From Bacteroidales bacterium UBA5206 (GTDB lineage: Bacteria; Bacteroidota; Bacteroidia; Bacteroidales; Tenuifilaceae), in contig DHVO01000225.1 in NCBI GenBank assembly GCA_002412705.1, positions 1 through 36,025 on the forward strand: 36,025 nt of DNA, given 5' to 3'. A program made the translations under genes and the position numbers. Position 1 is the first letter of the stretch. Every line of letters begins with the position of its first letter. Positions 16,016-25,583 of the stretch are shown here, one piece after another. Below the pieces are notes generated by a model. The model worked only from the letters and a program-made list of their open reading frames with translations. It was not told the DNA's origin and searched no databases.

Positions 16016-17971
16016 ATGAAGTACTTGGAATTCGACAAGGAGTCGCTGGTAAATCTTGAGTACTCGCTAAACAGGGAGATTCTTAGTACCAACAGAGCGG
16101 GTGGATATTTCAGCACTACTATTGTTTTGTGCAACACACGTAAGTACCACGGGTTAATGGTTATTCCGCTTGATGAGTTTGATGGGGAGAACCACGTACT
16201 TCTATCGAGCGTTGACGACACTGTAATACAACACGAGCAAGCATTCAACCTAGGAATACACAGATACCCTGGCATTTACGAACCAAGGGGACATAAATAC
16301 ATTATAGACTTTAGCTACGAACCAACCCCAAAGGTAACCTACAGAGTGGGCGGTGTGATTCTGGAGAAAGAGCTGCTATTTGTACATAATGAGGAGCAAA
16401 TTCTTATACGCTACACACTTAAAGACGCACATAGCCCCACCAAGCTCCGCTTTAAGCCATTCCTTGCATTTAGGAACGCCCACAAACTATCCAAAGCCAA
16501 CCTGTGGGCCGATACGCATTACACCGAAATAGACAACGGGGTTAAGTACAAACTGTACAAGGGTTTTCCATACCTACATCTACAAACAAACAAAAAGGCG
16601 GAGTTTATTGCCTCTCCCGATTGGTACTATAACATTGAGTACAAAGAGGAGATTTGGCGCGGATACGAAGGCCATGAGGATCTTTTTGTTCCAGGCTACT
16701 TTGAGATCTCCATAAAGAAAGGTGAGTCGGTAATATTATCAGCCTCAACCACAGAGCAAAAGCCCGCAATGCTTACCAAAAAGTTTAAAGCCGAAATTGA
16801 ACGGCGCCCCGCCAAAGACTGTTTCCAGAACTGCCTGTTTAATGCCGCAAATCAGTTTATTGTAGGGAAAGGGAAGCATACCGAGATTATTGCTGGATTC
16901 CCTTGGTTTGGGCGCTGGGGCCGCGACACATTTATTGCGCTTCCTGGGTTAACCCTTTGCAACAATAATTCCAAAACATGTAAAGATGTTTTAGATACCA
17001 TGTCCAACGAGCTTAAAGATGGCCTATTCCCAAATGTTGGCAAGCACTCTGCAGCCGCCTTTAACTCGGTTGATGCTCCGCTATGGTACTTCTGGGCCAT
17101 ACAGCAGTACGCATTGCACACAAACGAGAGGGAACAGGTGTGGAAGGATTATGGAAAAAAGATGAAGCAAATACTTGCCGCATACCGTAACGGACTTCCA
17201 TACAACATCAAAATGCAAAGCAATGGGTTGATATGGGCTGGCGAAAAAGGCTTTGCTCTAACCTGGATGGATGCCGTTGTGTGCGGAAAGCCAGTTACCC
17301 CACGTATTGGCTATCCTGTGGAGATTAACGCGCTATGGTACAATGCCATTATGTTTACACTTGAGCTAGCGGCACAAAATAAGGACACCAAGTTCATAAA
17401 GGAATGGGAACCCATTGCCAACATGGCCAGAGAGAACTTTACAAAAGTTTTTTGGAACGATTCACTAGGCTATTTAGCCGACTATGTTGACGATAACGGG
17501 CAAAACATGTTTGTTAGACCAAACCAAATATTTGCCGCATCGCTTCCATACAGCATGCTAACCGATGAAATGAAGCGAAGCATTATAGCCACTGTAGAGC
17601 GAGAGCTACTAACAGCTAAAGGATTGCGAACCCTTGCTCCAAAAAATCCTGCCTACCAGGGCATTTATGAAGGCGACCAGGCCAAGAGGGACTCCGCATA
17701 CCACCAAGGAACCGTTTGGCCATGGCTATCGGGACATTTTATTGAGGCCTACCTTTCTGTAGATCCCCAAGCGGCCTTAATTGTTGCAAAAAAACTGGTT
17801 GAGGGGCTTAAGGAAGAGGTAAACAGGTACGGGATATGCTCAATATCCGAGATTTTTGATGGGGATCCCCCTCAACGGCCCCGCGGTGCAATTTCGCAGG
17901 CATGGAGCGTTGCTGAAACGCTTAGAATAATTAGACTGATTGAAAAACAAGAAAAAAGCCAAAAGCGATGA
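16016..17971 (+). CDS. Glycogen debranching enzyme, amylo-alpha-1,6-glucosidase (GH133 type)
   Basis: This 651-residue protein has the two-part layout of bacterial glycogen debranching enzymes. An N-terminal GDE_N-like beta domain (about 1-230, with NREILSTNRAGGYFST and RKYHGLMV) is followed by a C-terminal (alpha/alpha)6 GDE_C domain (about 270-645). The signature FPWFGRWGRDTFIALPGL holds Asp304, the presumed acid residue; ALTWMDAVV and YHQGTVWPWLSG follow. It would hydrolyse alpha-1,6 branch points. I chose ATG at 16016 because the longer frame would need a TTG and adds no conserved sequence. Its TGA overlaps the ATG of the GT4 gene (ATGA), so the two are translationally coupled. Confidence 0.92.
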   Translation: MKYLEFDKESLVNLEYSLNREILSTNRAGGYFSTTIVLCNTRKYHGLMVIPLDEFDGENHVLLSSVDDTVIQHEQAFNLGIHRYPGIYEPRGHKYIIDFSYEPTPKVTYRVGGVILEKELLFVHNEEQILIRYTLKDAHSPTKLRFKPFLAFRNAHKLSKANLWADTHYTEIDNGVKYKLYKGFPYLHLQTNKKAEFIASPDWYYNIEYKEEIWRGYEGHEDLFVPGYFEISIKKGESVILSASTTEQKPAMLTKKFKAEIERRPAKDCFQNCLFNAANQFIVGKGKHTEIIAGFPWFGRWGRDTFIALPGLTLCNNNSKTCKDVLDTMSNELKDGLFPNVGKHSAAAFNSVDAPLWYFWAIQQYALHTNEREQVWKDYGKKMKQILAAYRNGLPYNIKMQSNGLIWAGEKGFALTWMDAVVCGKPVTPRIGYPVEINALWYNAIMFTLELAAQNKDTKFIKEWEPIANMARENFTKVFWNDSLGYLADYVDDNGQNMFVRPNQIFAASLPYSMLTDEMKRSIIATVERELLTAKGLRTLAPKNPAYQGIYEGDQAKRDSAYHQGTVWPWLSGHFIEAYLSVDPQAALIVAKKLVEGLKEEVNRYGICSISEIFDGDPPQRPRGAISQAWSVAETLRIIRLIEKQEKSQKR

Positions 17972-19248
17972 GAGTGTTAATGTTTGGATGGGAGTTTCCG
18001 CCGCATATAACAGGAGGGTTAGGCACAGCATGCTTTGGGCTTACCAAAGGACTTGCAAGGCATAAGGTTAATGTTGTTTTTGTTGTACCCAAGGCTTTTG
18101 GCGACGAAGACAAGAGCGCCCTTAGACTTGTATCGGCCGAAGACATTGAAGTAGGCCTAACCGATGTGGAGATGAAAGAGTTCTGGGAGCGGGTTAGCTA
18201 CATTGAGGTTGGCTCAAACCTTATACCCTACCTTGGCCCCGATGAGTTTAAAACGCTCATTAGCAAATCGGTTCCAACGGGAATAGACATAAAGGAGAGC
18301 ACATACGGGAGAAAATTTAAGTTTTCTGGCTCCTACGGAAAGGACTTAATGCAGGAGGTATTGCGCTACTCATACATAGCTGCAAGCATAGCCGCAAAGG
18401 AGTCGTTCGACATTATACATGCACACGACTGGCTTACCTACCCAGCAGGTATATCGGCTAAGCTTACATCGGGAAAGCCATTGGTTATACATGTACATGC
18501 AACAGAGTTTGACCGCAGCGGCGAGAATGTAAACCAAGTGGTTTACGATATCGAGCGCAAAGGTATGGAGATGGCCGATAAGGTAATAACCGTTAGTAAC
18601 CTTACCCGCAATATAGTTATTACCCGTTACGGAATAGACCCCGATAAGGTGGTAACAGTTCACAACGCTGTAGAGTTTCGTAACAACAACGACTTTAGTC
18701 ATGTGAGCAAAACAGTGCCAGAGAAGGTGGTTACATTTTTAGGCAGGGTAACCTTTCAAAAAGGGCCCGACTACTTTGTTGAAGCAGCCAATAAGGTTCT
18801 AAAAAAGTACAGCAATGTTCGCTTTGTTATGGCAGGGAGTGGCGATATGCTTAACCGAATGATTAGACGCGTTGCCGAGCTGGGGATTTCTGATAAGTTC
18901 CACTTTACAGGATTCCTTAAAGGCCCCGATGTTTCGCGTATGTTTGCCATGAGCGACGTGTACGTAATGCCATCGGTATCGGAACCCTTTGGCATAAGCC
19001 CTCTAGAAGCAATGAAAAGCCACGTGCCAGTTATCATATCAAAGCAATCGGGCGTAGCCGAGGTTCTTAAGCACGGAATAAAAATTGACTTCTGGGATAT
19101 TGATGCCATGGCCGATGCCATATACGGACTACTTAACTACGAATCGCTATCGCACTTCTTTATAAAGCATGGGCAAGATGAGGTGGATAGCCTAAAATGG
19201 GAAAACGCAGCCTTTGAGGTGAAAGAGGTTTACAAATCGTTCCAATAA
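17968..19248 (+). CDS. Glycosyltransferase family 4, probable glycogen-associated glucosyltransferase
   Basis: A GT-B fold protein of 426 residues. The N-terminal MFGWEFPPHITGGLGTACFGL holds the glycine-rich acceptor/donor loop of glycogen-synthase-like GT4 enzymes. HAHDWLTYPAG is at mid-protein, and TFLGRVTFQKGPDYFVEAA opens the C-terminal domain. SVSEPFGISPLEAM contains the conserved Glu339 of the EX7E motif. Position between the debranching enzyme and the GH57 gene, with a 4-base overlap, suggests alpha-glucan synthesis. As the downstream fusion also has a synthase domain, this enzyme might prime or lengthen a different alpha-glucan. Donor sugar (ADP- or UDP-glucose) cannot be told from the sequence. 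Confidence 0.85.
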   Translation: MRVLMFGWEFPPHITGGLGTACFGLTKGLARHKVNVVFVVPKAFGDEDKSALRLVSAEDIEVGLTDVEMKEFWERVSYIEVGSNLIPYLGPDEFKTLISKSVPTGIDIKESTYGRKFKFSGSYGKDLMQEVLRYSYIAASIAAKESFDIIHAHDWLTYPAGISAKLTSGKPLVIHVHATEFDRSGENVNQVVYDIERKGMEMADKVITVSNLTRNIVITRYGIDPDKVVTVHNAVEFRNNNDFSHVSKTVPEKVVTFLGRVTFQKGPDYFVEAANKVLKKYSNVRFVMAGSGDMLNRMIRRVAELGISDKFHFTGFLKGPDVSRMFAMSDVYVMPSVSEPFGISPLEAMKSHVPVIISKQSGVAEVLKHGIKIDFWDIDAMADAIYGLLNYESLSHFFIKHGQDEVDSLKWENAAFEVKEVYKSFQ

Positions 19249-19296
19249 GCGGCAACACCCAACAAAAAATTAGTTAACTACAAATCTGCAGAACCA

Positions 19297-20595
19297 ATGA
19301 AAACTATATGCTTCTACTTTCAAGTACATCAACCCTTTAGGTTACGCCGTTACCGCTTTTTCGATATTGGGCAAAACCACGCTTACTTCGACGATTTTGC
19401 CAATCGCTCCATAATGCGCAAGGTTGCAGAAAAGTGCTATCTACCAACCAACAAGCTACTACTGGATTTAATTAACGAGTATGGCAAACGCTTCAAAATA
19501 TCGTACTCCATATCGGGTACGGCACTGGACCAGTTCGAGATGTACGCTCCTGAGGTGCTGGAGAGCTTTAAACGGCTAGCCGAGACGGGTAGCGTTGAAT
19601 TTATTGCCGAAACCTATGCTCACTCCTTATCGGCACTAAAATCGAAAGAGGAGTTTAAGCGCCAGGTGAATCGCCAAACCAATATGGTAAAGGAGCTTTT
19701 TGGGCAAAAACCCACAACGTTTAGAAACACCGAGCTTATTTACTCCGATTCCATTGGCGAGATGGTTGCCTCCATGGGCTACAAAGCCATGCTCACCGAG
19801 GGAGCAAAGCACATACTAGGGTGGAAAAGCTCCAATTACCTATACACCAACGCCATAAACCCTAAACTAAAGCTACTGCTAAAGAACTTTAGGCTAAGCG
19901 ACGACATCGCCTTCCGATTCTCCAACAGGGAATGGAGCGAGTGGCCACTCACCACCGAGAAGTACGTGAACTGGTTAAACACCATTGACGAAAAGGAGGA
20001 GATTGTTAACCTATTTATGGACTACGAAACCTTTGGCGAGCACCAATGGGCAGAAACGGGCATCTTTGATTTTATGAAGGCGCTTCCAGCCAGAGTATTC
20101 TCCGACTCCCAATTTGAATTTCTCACCCCAGCCGAAGCAGCCCAAAAGCATCAGCCCATTGCGCCAATGCATGTGCCTCACCCCATATCGTGGGCCGACG
20201 AGGAGCGCGACCTTACCGCATGGCTTGGAAACGAGATGCAGGAAGAGGCATTCAACAACCTATACAAAATTGCCGACACAGTTTACCAACTGGACGACCC
20301 TGCGCTTCTACGCGACTGGAAACTACTGCAAACCAGCGACCATTTCTACTACATGTGTACAAAGTGGTTTAGCGATGGCGATGTTCATAAGTACTTTAAC
20401 CCATACGATACGCCCTACGAAGCCTTTATTAACTACATGAATGCGCTTAGCGATTTTACCCTACGGGTTAAATCGGCCTACCAAAAGCAACAAGCAACTG
20501 AGGGCATTTTAGGTCCAGAGGATTTGGATGCTGCAATAAAGGATTACGAGGATAAGCTTAAACAGCTAAAGGCTCTCAAGAAAAAGAGAGGCTAA
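19297..20595 (+). CDS. Glycoside hydrolase family 57 alpha-glucanase
   Basis: The 432-residue protein starts MKTICFYFQVHQPFRLRRYR, with the GH57 region-1 motif HQP at residues 11-13. The probable nucleophile is Glu146 in FRNTELIYSD and the acid/base Asp242 in MDYETFGEH, both as in family members annotated as alpha-amylases. SDHFYYM is a late conserved region, and the last 35 residues form a lysine-rich coiled coil. GH57 includes alpha-amylases, 4-alpha-glucanotransferases and branching enzymes; since no GlgB gene is in the cluster, a transfer or branching activity is possible but unproven. No signal peptide is seen, so it probably acts on intracellular glycogen. Confidence 0.9.
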   Translation: MKTICFYFQVHQPFRLRRYRFFDIGQNHAYFDDFANRSIMRKVAEKCYLPTNKLLLDLINEYGKRFKISYSISGTALDQFEMYAPEVLESFKRLAETGSVEFIAETYAHSLSALKSKEEFKRQVNRQTNMVKELFGQKPTTFRNTELIYSDSIGEMVASMGYKAMLTEGAKHILGWKSSNYLYTNAINPKLKLLLKNFRLSDDIAFRFSNREWSEWPLTTEKYVNWLNTIDEKEEIVNLFMDYETFGEHQWAETGIFDFMKALPARVFSDSQFEFLTPAEAAQKHQPIAPMHVPHPISWADEERDLTAWLGNEMQEEAFNNLYKIADTVYQLDDPALLRDWKLLQTSDHFYYMCTKWFSDGDVHKYFNPYDTPYEAFINYMNALSDFTLRVKSAYQKQQATEGILGPEDLDAAIKDYEDKLKQLKALKKKRG

Positions 20596-20638
20596 GGAAC
20601 CTTACACATAAAGTTCCTAATGCTTAACATGTAACTAA

Positions 20639-23600
20639 ATGAGAAAAACTATGGAAGAGAAGTTGGTACGTCCCGATTACCTTTTTGAGGTGAGCTGGGA
20701 AGTTTGTAACAAGGTGGGAGGAATCCACACGGTAATATCAACAAAGGCATCGACACTTTACAACGAGCTTAGTGATAACTACATACTAATTGGCCCCGAT
20801 GTTTGGCGCGATACCGAACGAAACCCAGAGTTTGCCGAGGATCAGCAGCTCTTTGCACAATGGCGATCCAAGGCCATGAGCGAAGGGATACGCGTTAGAA
20901 TTGGCCGATGGAACGTTGTTGGTAACCCCATTGCCATAATGGTGGACTTTACACCCTTCTTCTCCCAAAAAAACGAGATATTCAAATTCTTCTGGGATCA
21001 GTTTAAGCTCGACTCCCTATCGGGGCAATGGGATTACGTTGAACCCGCACTGTTTGGCTACGCCGCAGGTAAAGTAATAGAGAGCTTTACGCGTCACCAG
21101 CTTAGTTTAAGGCATAGAGTGGTGGCTCAGTTCCACGAGTGGATGACAGGCACAGGGCTTCTGTACCTAAAAAGTACAATGCCACAAATTGGCACCATTT
21201 TCACTACGCACGCCACAGTTCTTGGCCGCTCCATTGCAGGCAATGGGCAACCGCTTTACGATAACCTAGAGAAGTACGACCCCGATGCTAAAGCAAAGGA
21301 GTTTAACGTTATATCTAAGCAATCGCTGGAAAAGGTGTCGGCAGTGGAGGCCGACTGCTACACTACAGTTAGTAACATTACCGCAAAGGAGTGCGCGCAG
21401 TTCCACAAAAAAGAGGTTGACCTAGTTACACCCAATGGATTTGAGGACCGTTTTGTACCCGAACCCGAAGAGTTTAACCTACGGCGCATTGAGGCAAAAG
21501 TAAAATGCTACGAGGTTGCCGAAGCGCTTCTAGCACACGATGTATCTAAAAACTCGCTTCTAATTGGCATTGGCGGAAGGTACGAGTTCAAAAACAAGGG
21601 GATAGACATTTTTATTGATGCTCTTGGGGAGCTAAACAGGAGCAACAATCTGGACCATGAGGTACTGGCTTTTATCATGATACCAGCAAATCATCACGGG
21701 CCACGAAAGGATGTTTTTAAGAACCTCCAGGAAAAATCCAACGAGAACATATTAATTCTTAGCGATACACACCTTACTCACTACCTTATTGACCCTGAGT
21801 ACGACCCCATTCTTAACAGAATTAAAAGTGCGGGTCTGCTCAACGCATCAACCGATAAGGTAAAAATATTCTTCGTACCCTGCTACCTCAACGGTACCGA
21901 TGGTATTTTTAACCTGCACTACTACGACCTGCTAATAGGCATGGACCTTAGCATATTCCCATCGTACTACGAGCCATGGGGCTACACACCTCTTGAAAGC
22001 CTTGCTTTCCACGTTCCTACAATTACTACAACCCTAGCGGGATTTGGACTCTGGGTAAACACCCACATGAAAGAGGATCACCCAGGCTCCATTGTAATTA
22101 ATAGAACCGATAGTAACGACACAGAGGTGGTACAAGGCATTGTTAAGGCAATAAAAAGCATGGATGCCCTTGAACGTGAAAACAGAGAGTTTATTAGGGA
22201 CGATGCTTACAAGGCCTCAAAAATAGCCCTTTGGGAAAATCTAATCCAGTACTACTATCAGGCATACGACATTGCGCTGCGCAAAACGGAAAACCGCACA
22301 CAGCTCTTTGTTGAAAAAGAACGCGAGGAGGAACAACCAATTATTGAACGAAAGTATGAGCTAAGCCAACCCCAATGGGTAAGGGTAATGGTGCAAAAGA
22401 GCATTCCACAAAAGCTCTCGGCACTCGATGAGCTTTCAAAAAATCTTTGGTGGAGCTGGAATCCTAACGCAGTGGAACTTTTCCAATGCATAGACTCCGA
22501 CTTATGGGAGAAAAGTGAACAAAACCCCATAGCGCTCCTTGAGCAGATAAGCCTATCGCGCTTCCGAGAGTTGGAAGAAAACCCAATGTTTATGAGCAAG
22601 TTAAACTCCGTTTACGATGAGTTTACCAGCTACACGAACAAGAAGAAGCAGCAAACGGAACCTTGCGTAGCCTACTTCAGCATGGAGTTTGGGCTTCACG
22701 TATCGTTAAAAACCTACTCTGGCGGATTAGGAATTCTAGCAGGCGATTACCTAAAGGAAGCATCCGATCAGAACGTTAGAATTGTGGGCATAGGGCTTTT
22801 GTACAAGTACGGATACTTTACGCAGCAGCTCTCATCAACAGGGCAACAGGTAAATGTTTACGACTCGCAAAACTTTGCCCAATCGGTTGCCACACCAGTA
22901 AGAGAAGCCGATGGTACATGGAAAACCATAAGCATTGCCTTCCCCGGCCGAAACGTTAACGCCAGAATTTGGCGTGTGGACGTGGGCCGAACGGAGCTAT
23001 ACCTCCTAGACACCGAGATGGAAGAGAATCAACCAGCCGACAGGTCTATTACCCACCAGCTATATGGCGGAGATTGGGAAAATAGGCTAAAACAGGAGAT
23101 GCTTTTGGGCATTGGGGGAATTAGGGCGCTTGCCAAGTTAGGTATAAGAGCGTGTGTTTACCATCTTAACGAGGGACATGCAGCATTCACTGGTCTTGAG
23201 CGGCTACGTGAGCTAATTCTTAACGACAAGCTATCGTTTAACGAGTCTCTTGAGGTAGTACGCGCATCTAGCCTATTCACCACTCACACACCGGTTCCCG
23301 CAGGGCACGACTCATTCCCCGAAGATATGATTCGTACCTACATGGCTCACTATCCCGACAGGCTAAAAATTACCTGGGAACAGTTTATGGATTTAGGCCG
23401 ATTAATACCTGGTAACCGTACAGAGAACTTCTCCATGAGCTACCTTGCAACCAATTTGGCACAGGAGGTGAATGGCGTTAGCGAGCTGCACGGAAAGGTT
23501 AGCCGCGAAATGTTTGCCGGCCTTTGGCCAGGCTACTTCCCCTCCGAGCTACATGTTAGCCACGTTACCAACGGGGTACACTACCCCACATGGACATCGG

Positions 23601-24877
23601 GCGAGTGGCGAAGCGTTATGGAAACCGAAAACAGAGTCCCCGTTTGGGAAAAGATTACGGAAACACCTAACGCCCTTATATGGAAAACCAAAACATTACT
23701 CAGAAAGAGGCTACTAGACAACATTAGGCTTAGGTTATCCAATCCACACATAATAAAGTATGAGAGCCCCAAAAATGTTATCGATATAAAAGAGAACCTA
23801 CGCGACGATGCGCTTACTATAGGCTTTGCCCGTAGATTTGCAACCTACAAGCGGGCTCACCTGCTACTGCGCGACCTTAAACGGCTAAGCAGAATTGTGA
23901 ACAATCCCGACAAACCCGTACAGTTTATTTTTGCGGGAAAGGCACACCCAAACGATAAAGCGGGGCAAGACCTTATAAAGCGCATTGTTGAGATATCAAA
24001 AAACCCAGAGTTTATTGGTAAGGTGCTATTCCTACAAAACTACGACAGTGAGCTAGCGCGGGTAATGGTTCAAGGTGTTGATATTTGGATGAACACCCCT
24101 ACCCGACCACTAGAGGCATCGGGAACCAGCGGAATGAAGGCCGTAATGAATGGCACGCTTCACTTTAGCGTACTTGATGGTTGGTGGGTTGAAGCGTACA
24201 AGCCCAATGCGGGCTGGGCTCTGCCAGAAGAGCGCACTTACAGTGAACAGGAGTTTCAGGACGACCTTGATGCCGAAACCATATACAACCTGCTGGAGAA
24301 TGAAATTGTCCCCGCTTTCTTTGACCGCGACGAAGAGAGCATCCCACAGGAATGGGTTGGTTTCATCAAAAAATCGATAACAGAAATTGCCCCTGCCTTT
24401 AGCTCTACCAGGATGCTAAACGACTACCAAAAGCAGTTTTACACCAAGCTGCTTCAACGCTCTAAGGATATGGTTGCCGACGATTTTGAGATGGCCAAGA
24501 ACATATCAGCATGGAAAAAGAAGGTATCGCGCAGCTGGGATAGCATTGAGGTTATCTCGGTTAAACCACTTGACGGTGCTAAGGAACCAATGGTACAGGG
24601 ACTGGAGTACACCGCCGAAGCCGTAATTTACCTTGATAGCTTACAGCCAAACGACATTGGAGTTGAACTTGTTGTAGCAAGCCCAGTTAACCAAGGTGAA
24701 GTTAAAATACTTGGGGTAATTGAGTTTGACATGGTAAACTTTGAAAACGGTAGGGCTACATACCAACTAAAGTTCTCGCCCAATGAGCCCGGAGCGTTTG
24801 ATAGCGGAATAAGAATATTTGGCAAAAACCCACTGCTACCGCATAGAATGGACTTCCCGCTAATGAGGTGGATATAG
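20639..24877 (+). CDS. Fused glycogen synthase (GT3) and alpha-glucan phosphorylase (GT35)
   Basis: A single 1412-residue frame joins two complete enzymes. Residues about 10-560 are a GT3 (animal/fungal-type) glycogen synthase: FEVSWEVCNKVGGIHTVIST binds the nucleotide sugar, and YYEPWGYTPLES carries Glu445 of the catalytic motif. A short linker leads to a DUF3417-like phosphorylase N-domain (from about 592, LSALDELSKNLWWSWNP). The GT35 body follows (YFSMEFGLH at 679-685), with the PLP lysine Lys1167 in GTSGMKAV. A beta-rich C-terminal extension covers about 1290-1412. The first half adds glucose to glycogen and the second removes it as glucose-1-phosphate. Start at ATG 20639; Met5 (20651) is an alternative. 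Last gene of the glycogen cluster. Confidence 0.93.
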   Translation: MRKTMEEKLVRPDYLFEVSWEVCNKVGGIHTVISTKASTLYNELSDNYILIGPDVWRDTERNPEFAEDQQLFAQWRSKAMSEGIRVRIGRWNVVGNPIAIMVDFTPFFSQKNEIFKFFWDQFKLDSLSGQWDYVEPALFGYAAGKVIESFTRHQLSLRHRVVAQFHEWMTGTGLLYLKSTMPQIGTIFTTHATVLGRSIAGNGQPLYDNLEKYDPDAKAKEFNVISKQSLEKVSAVEADCYTTVSNITAKECAQFHKKEVDLVTPNGFEDRFVPEPEEFNLRRIEAKVKCYEVAEALLAHDVSKNSLLIGIGGRYEFKNKGIDIFIDALGELNRSNNLDHEVLAFIMIPANHHGPRKDVFKNLQEKSNENILILSDTHLTHYLIDPEYDPILNRIKSAGLLNASTDKVKIFFVPCYLNGTDGIFNLHYYDLLIGMDLSIFPSYYEPWGYTPLESLAFHVPTITTTLAGFGLWVNTHMKEDHPGSIVINRTDSNDTEVVQGIVKAIKSMDALERENREFIRDDAYKASKIALWENLIQYYYQAYDIALRKTENRTQLFVEKEREEEQPIIERKYELSQPQWVRVMVQKSIPQKLSALDELSKNLWWSWNPNAVELFQCIDSDLWEKSEQNPIALLEQISLSRFRELEENPMFMSKLNSVYDEFTSYTNKKKQQTEPCVAYFSMEFGLHVSLKTYSGGLGILAGDYLKEASDQNVRIVGIGLLYKYGYFTQQLSSTGQQVNVYDSQNFAQSVATPVREADGTWKTISIAFPGRNVNARIWRVDVGRTELYLLDTEMEENQPADRSITHQLYGGDWENRLKQEMLLGIGGIRALAKLGIRACVYHLNEGHAAFTGLERLRELILNDKLSFNESLEVVRASSLFTTHTPVPAGHDSFPEDMIRTYMAHYPDRLKITWEQFMDLGRLIPGNRTENFSMSYLATNLAQEVNGVSELHGKVSREMFAGLWPGYFPSELHVSHVTNGVHYPTWTSGEWRSVMETENRVPVWEKITETPNALIWKTKTLLRKRLLDNIRLRLSNPHIIKYESPKNVIDIKENLRDDALTIGFARRFATYKRAHLLLRDLKRLSRIVNNPDKPVQFIFAGKAHPNDKAGQDLIKRIVEISKNPEFIGKVLFLQNYDSELARVMVQGVDIWMNTPTRPLEASGTSGMKAVMNGTLHFSVLDGWWVEAYKPNAGWALPEERTYSEQEFQDDLDAETIYNLLENEIVPAFFDRDEESIPQEWVGFIKKSITEIAPAFSSTRMLNDYQKQFYTKLLQRSKDMVADDFEMAKNISAWKKKVSRSWDSIEVISVKPLDGAKEPMVQGLEYTAEAVIYLDSLQPNDIGVELVVASPVNQGEVKILGVIEFDMVNFENGRATYQLKFSPNEPGAFDSGIRIFGKNPLLPHRMDFPLMRWI

Positions 24878-24883
24878 CAAACG

Positions 24884-24921
24884 GCACACCCAGAACCTGC
24901 ATAACAAAGCTCTGGGTGTGC
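24884..24921. terminator. Strong hairpin between the convergent glycogen and nrdG genes
   Basis: GCACACCCAGA (24884-24894) and TCTGGGTGTGC (24911-24921) form a perfect 11-bp, GC-rich stem with a 16-base loop in the 49 bases between two convergent stop codons. A long T-run is missing on both sides, so it is a terminator or transcript-end stabiliser working on both messages. Confidence 0.7.
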
Positions 24922-24926
24922 TTGCA

Positions 24927-25583
24927 TTATGCATAAAGCGTTGATTCTTCTAATATGTAATCACCAACCGTTTCGCCTTCGCGAAAACGGGTAACCCTAT
25001 ACGCGCTTGTACCTTTTAGCTGTAGAGCCATTAGGGCTTTATCGCGAGGGGTATGCACGTTGGGCAGAATTACCGTTCGGAACTCATGCGGCAAACCGCT
25101 ACTCCTAATAATATCAATAGACGCTGTGATACTCTCAAGCATTGCCGATGTGCGCTCAACCGTAAGGCCTATCACACGCGAATACTGCTCGGCAGTAAGC
25201 TCATGCTTAATATCCATAGCAATAAAATCAACCAGGCCTAAATCAACCAAATGCCGAAGCATCACGGGATTGGTTCCATTGGTGTCCAACTTTACCCTAT
25301 ATCCCAACGCCCTAACCGATGCAATAAACTCGGGCAAATGGGGATGCAAAGTGGGCTCGCCGCCGGTAATAACAACAGCATCAAGCCACCCCACCCTACT
25401 GCTGAGGAACGACAGCACCTCCTGTGCGGAGATAGTATCGCTTTGCGAGTATAGCTGCGGCAGCACCAGCGCAGGATTGTGGCAGTAGCCACACCTAAAG
25501 TTGCACCCCGTGGTAAAAACAACCGCAGCAATGTGGTTAGGATAGTCTAACAGGCTCTGCTTAACCAATCCGCCTATTCGCAT
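24927..25583 (-). CDS. nrdG: Anaerobic ribonucleoside-triphosphate reductase activating protein
   Basis: NrdG is a radical-SAM enzyme that generates the glycyl radical on NrdD. The 218-residue protein starts MRIGGLVKQSLLDYPNH and has the [4Fe-4S] motif CNFRCGYC (Cys27, Cys31, Cys34) followed by HNPALV. VVITGGEPTLHPHLPEF is the SAM-binding GGE region, and VKLDTNGTNP is typical of the NrdG/pyruvate formate-lyase-activase type. It overlaps the end of nrdD by 10 bases, so the pair is one coupled operon controlled by the upstream riboswitch. Confidence 0.94.
   Translation of the reverse strand: MRIGGLVKQSLLDYPNHIAAVVFTTGCNFRCGYCHNPALVLPQLYSQSDTISAQEVLSFLSSRVGWLDAVVITGGEPTLHPHLPEFIASVRALGYRVKLDTNGTNPVMLRHLVDLGLVDFIAMDIKHELTAEQYSRVIGLTVERTSAMLESITASIDIIRSSGLPHEFRTVILPNVHTPRDKALMALQLKGTSAYRVTRFREGETVGDYILEESTLYA

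Noticed and set aside
20595..20620. AGGAAC/GTTCCT hairpin before the synthase-phosphorylase gene
   Set aside because: Only six pairs with a 12-base loop and no T-run; too weak to call a terminator or regulatory element.
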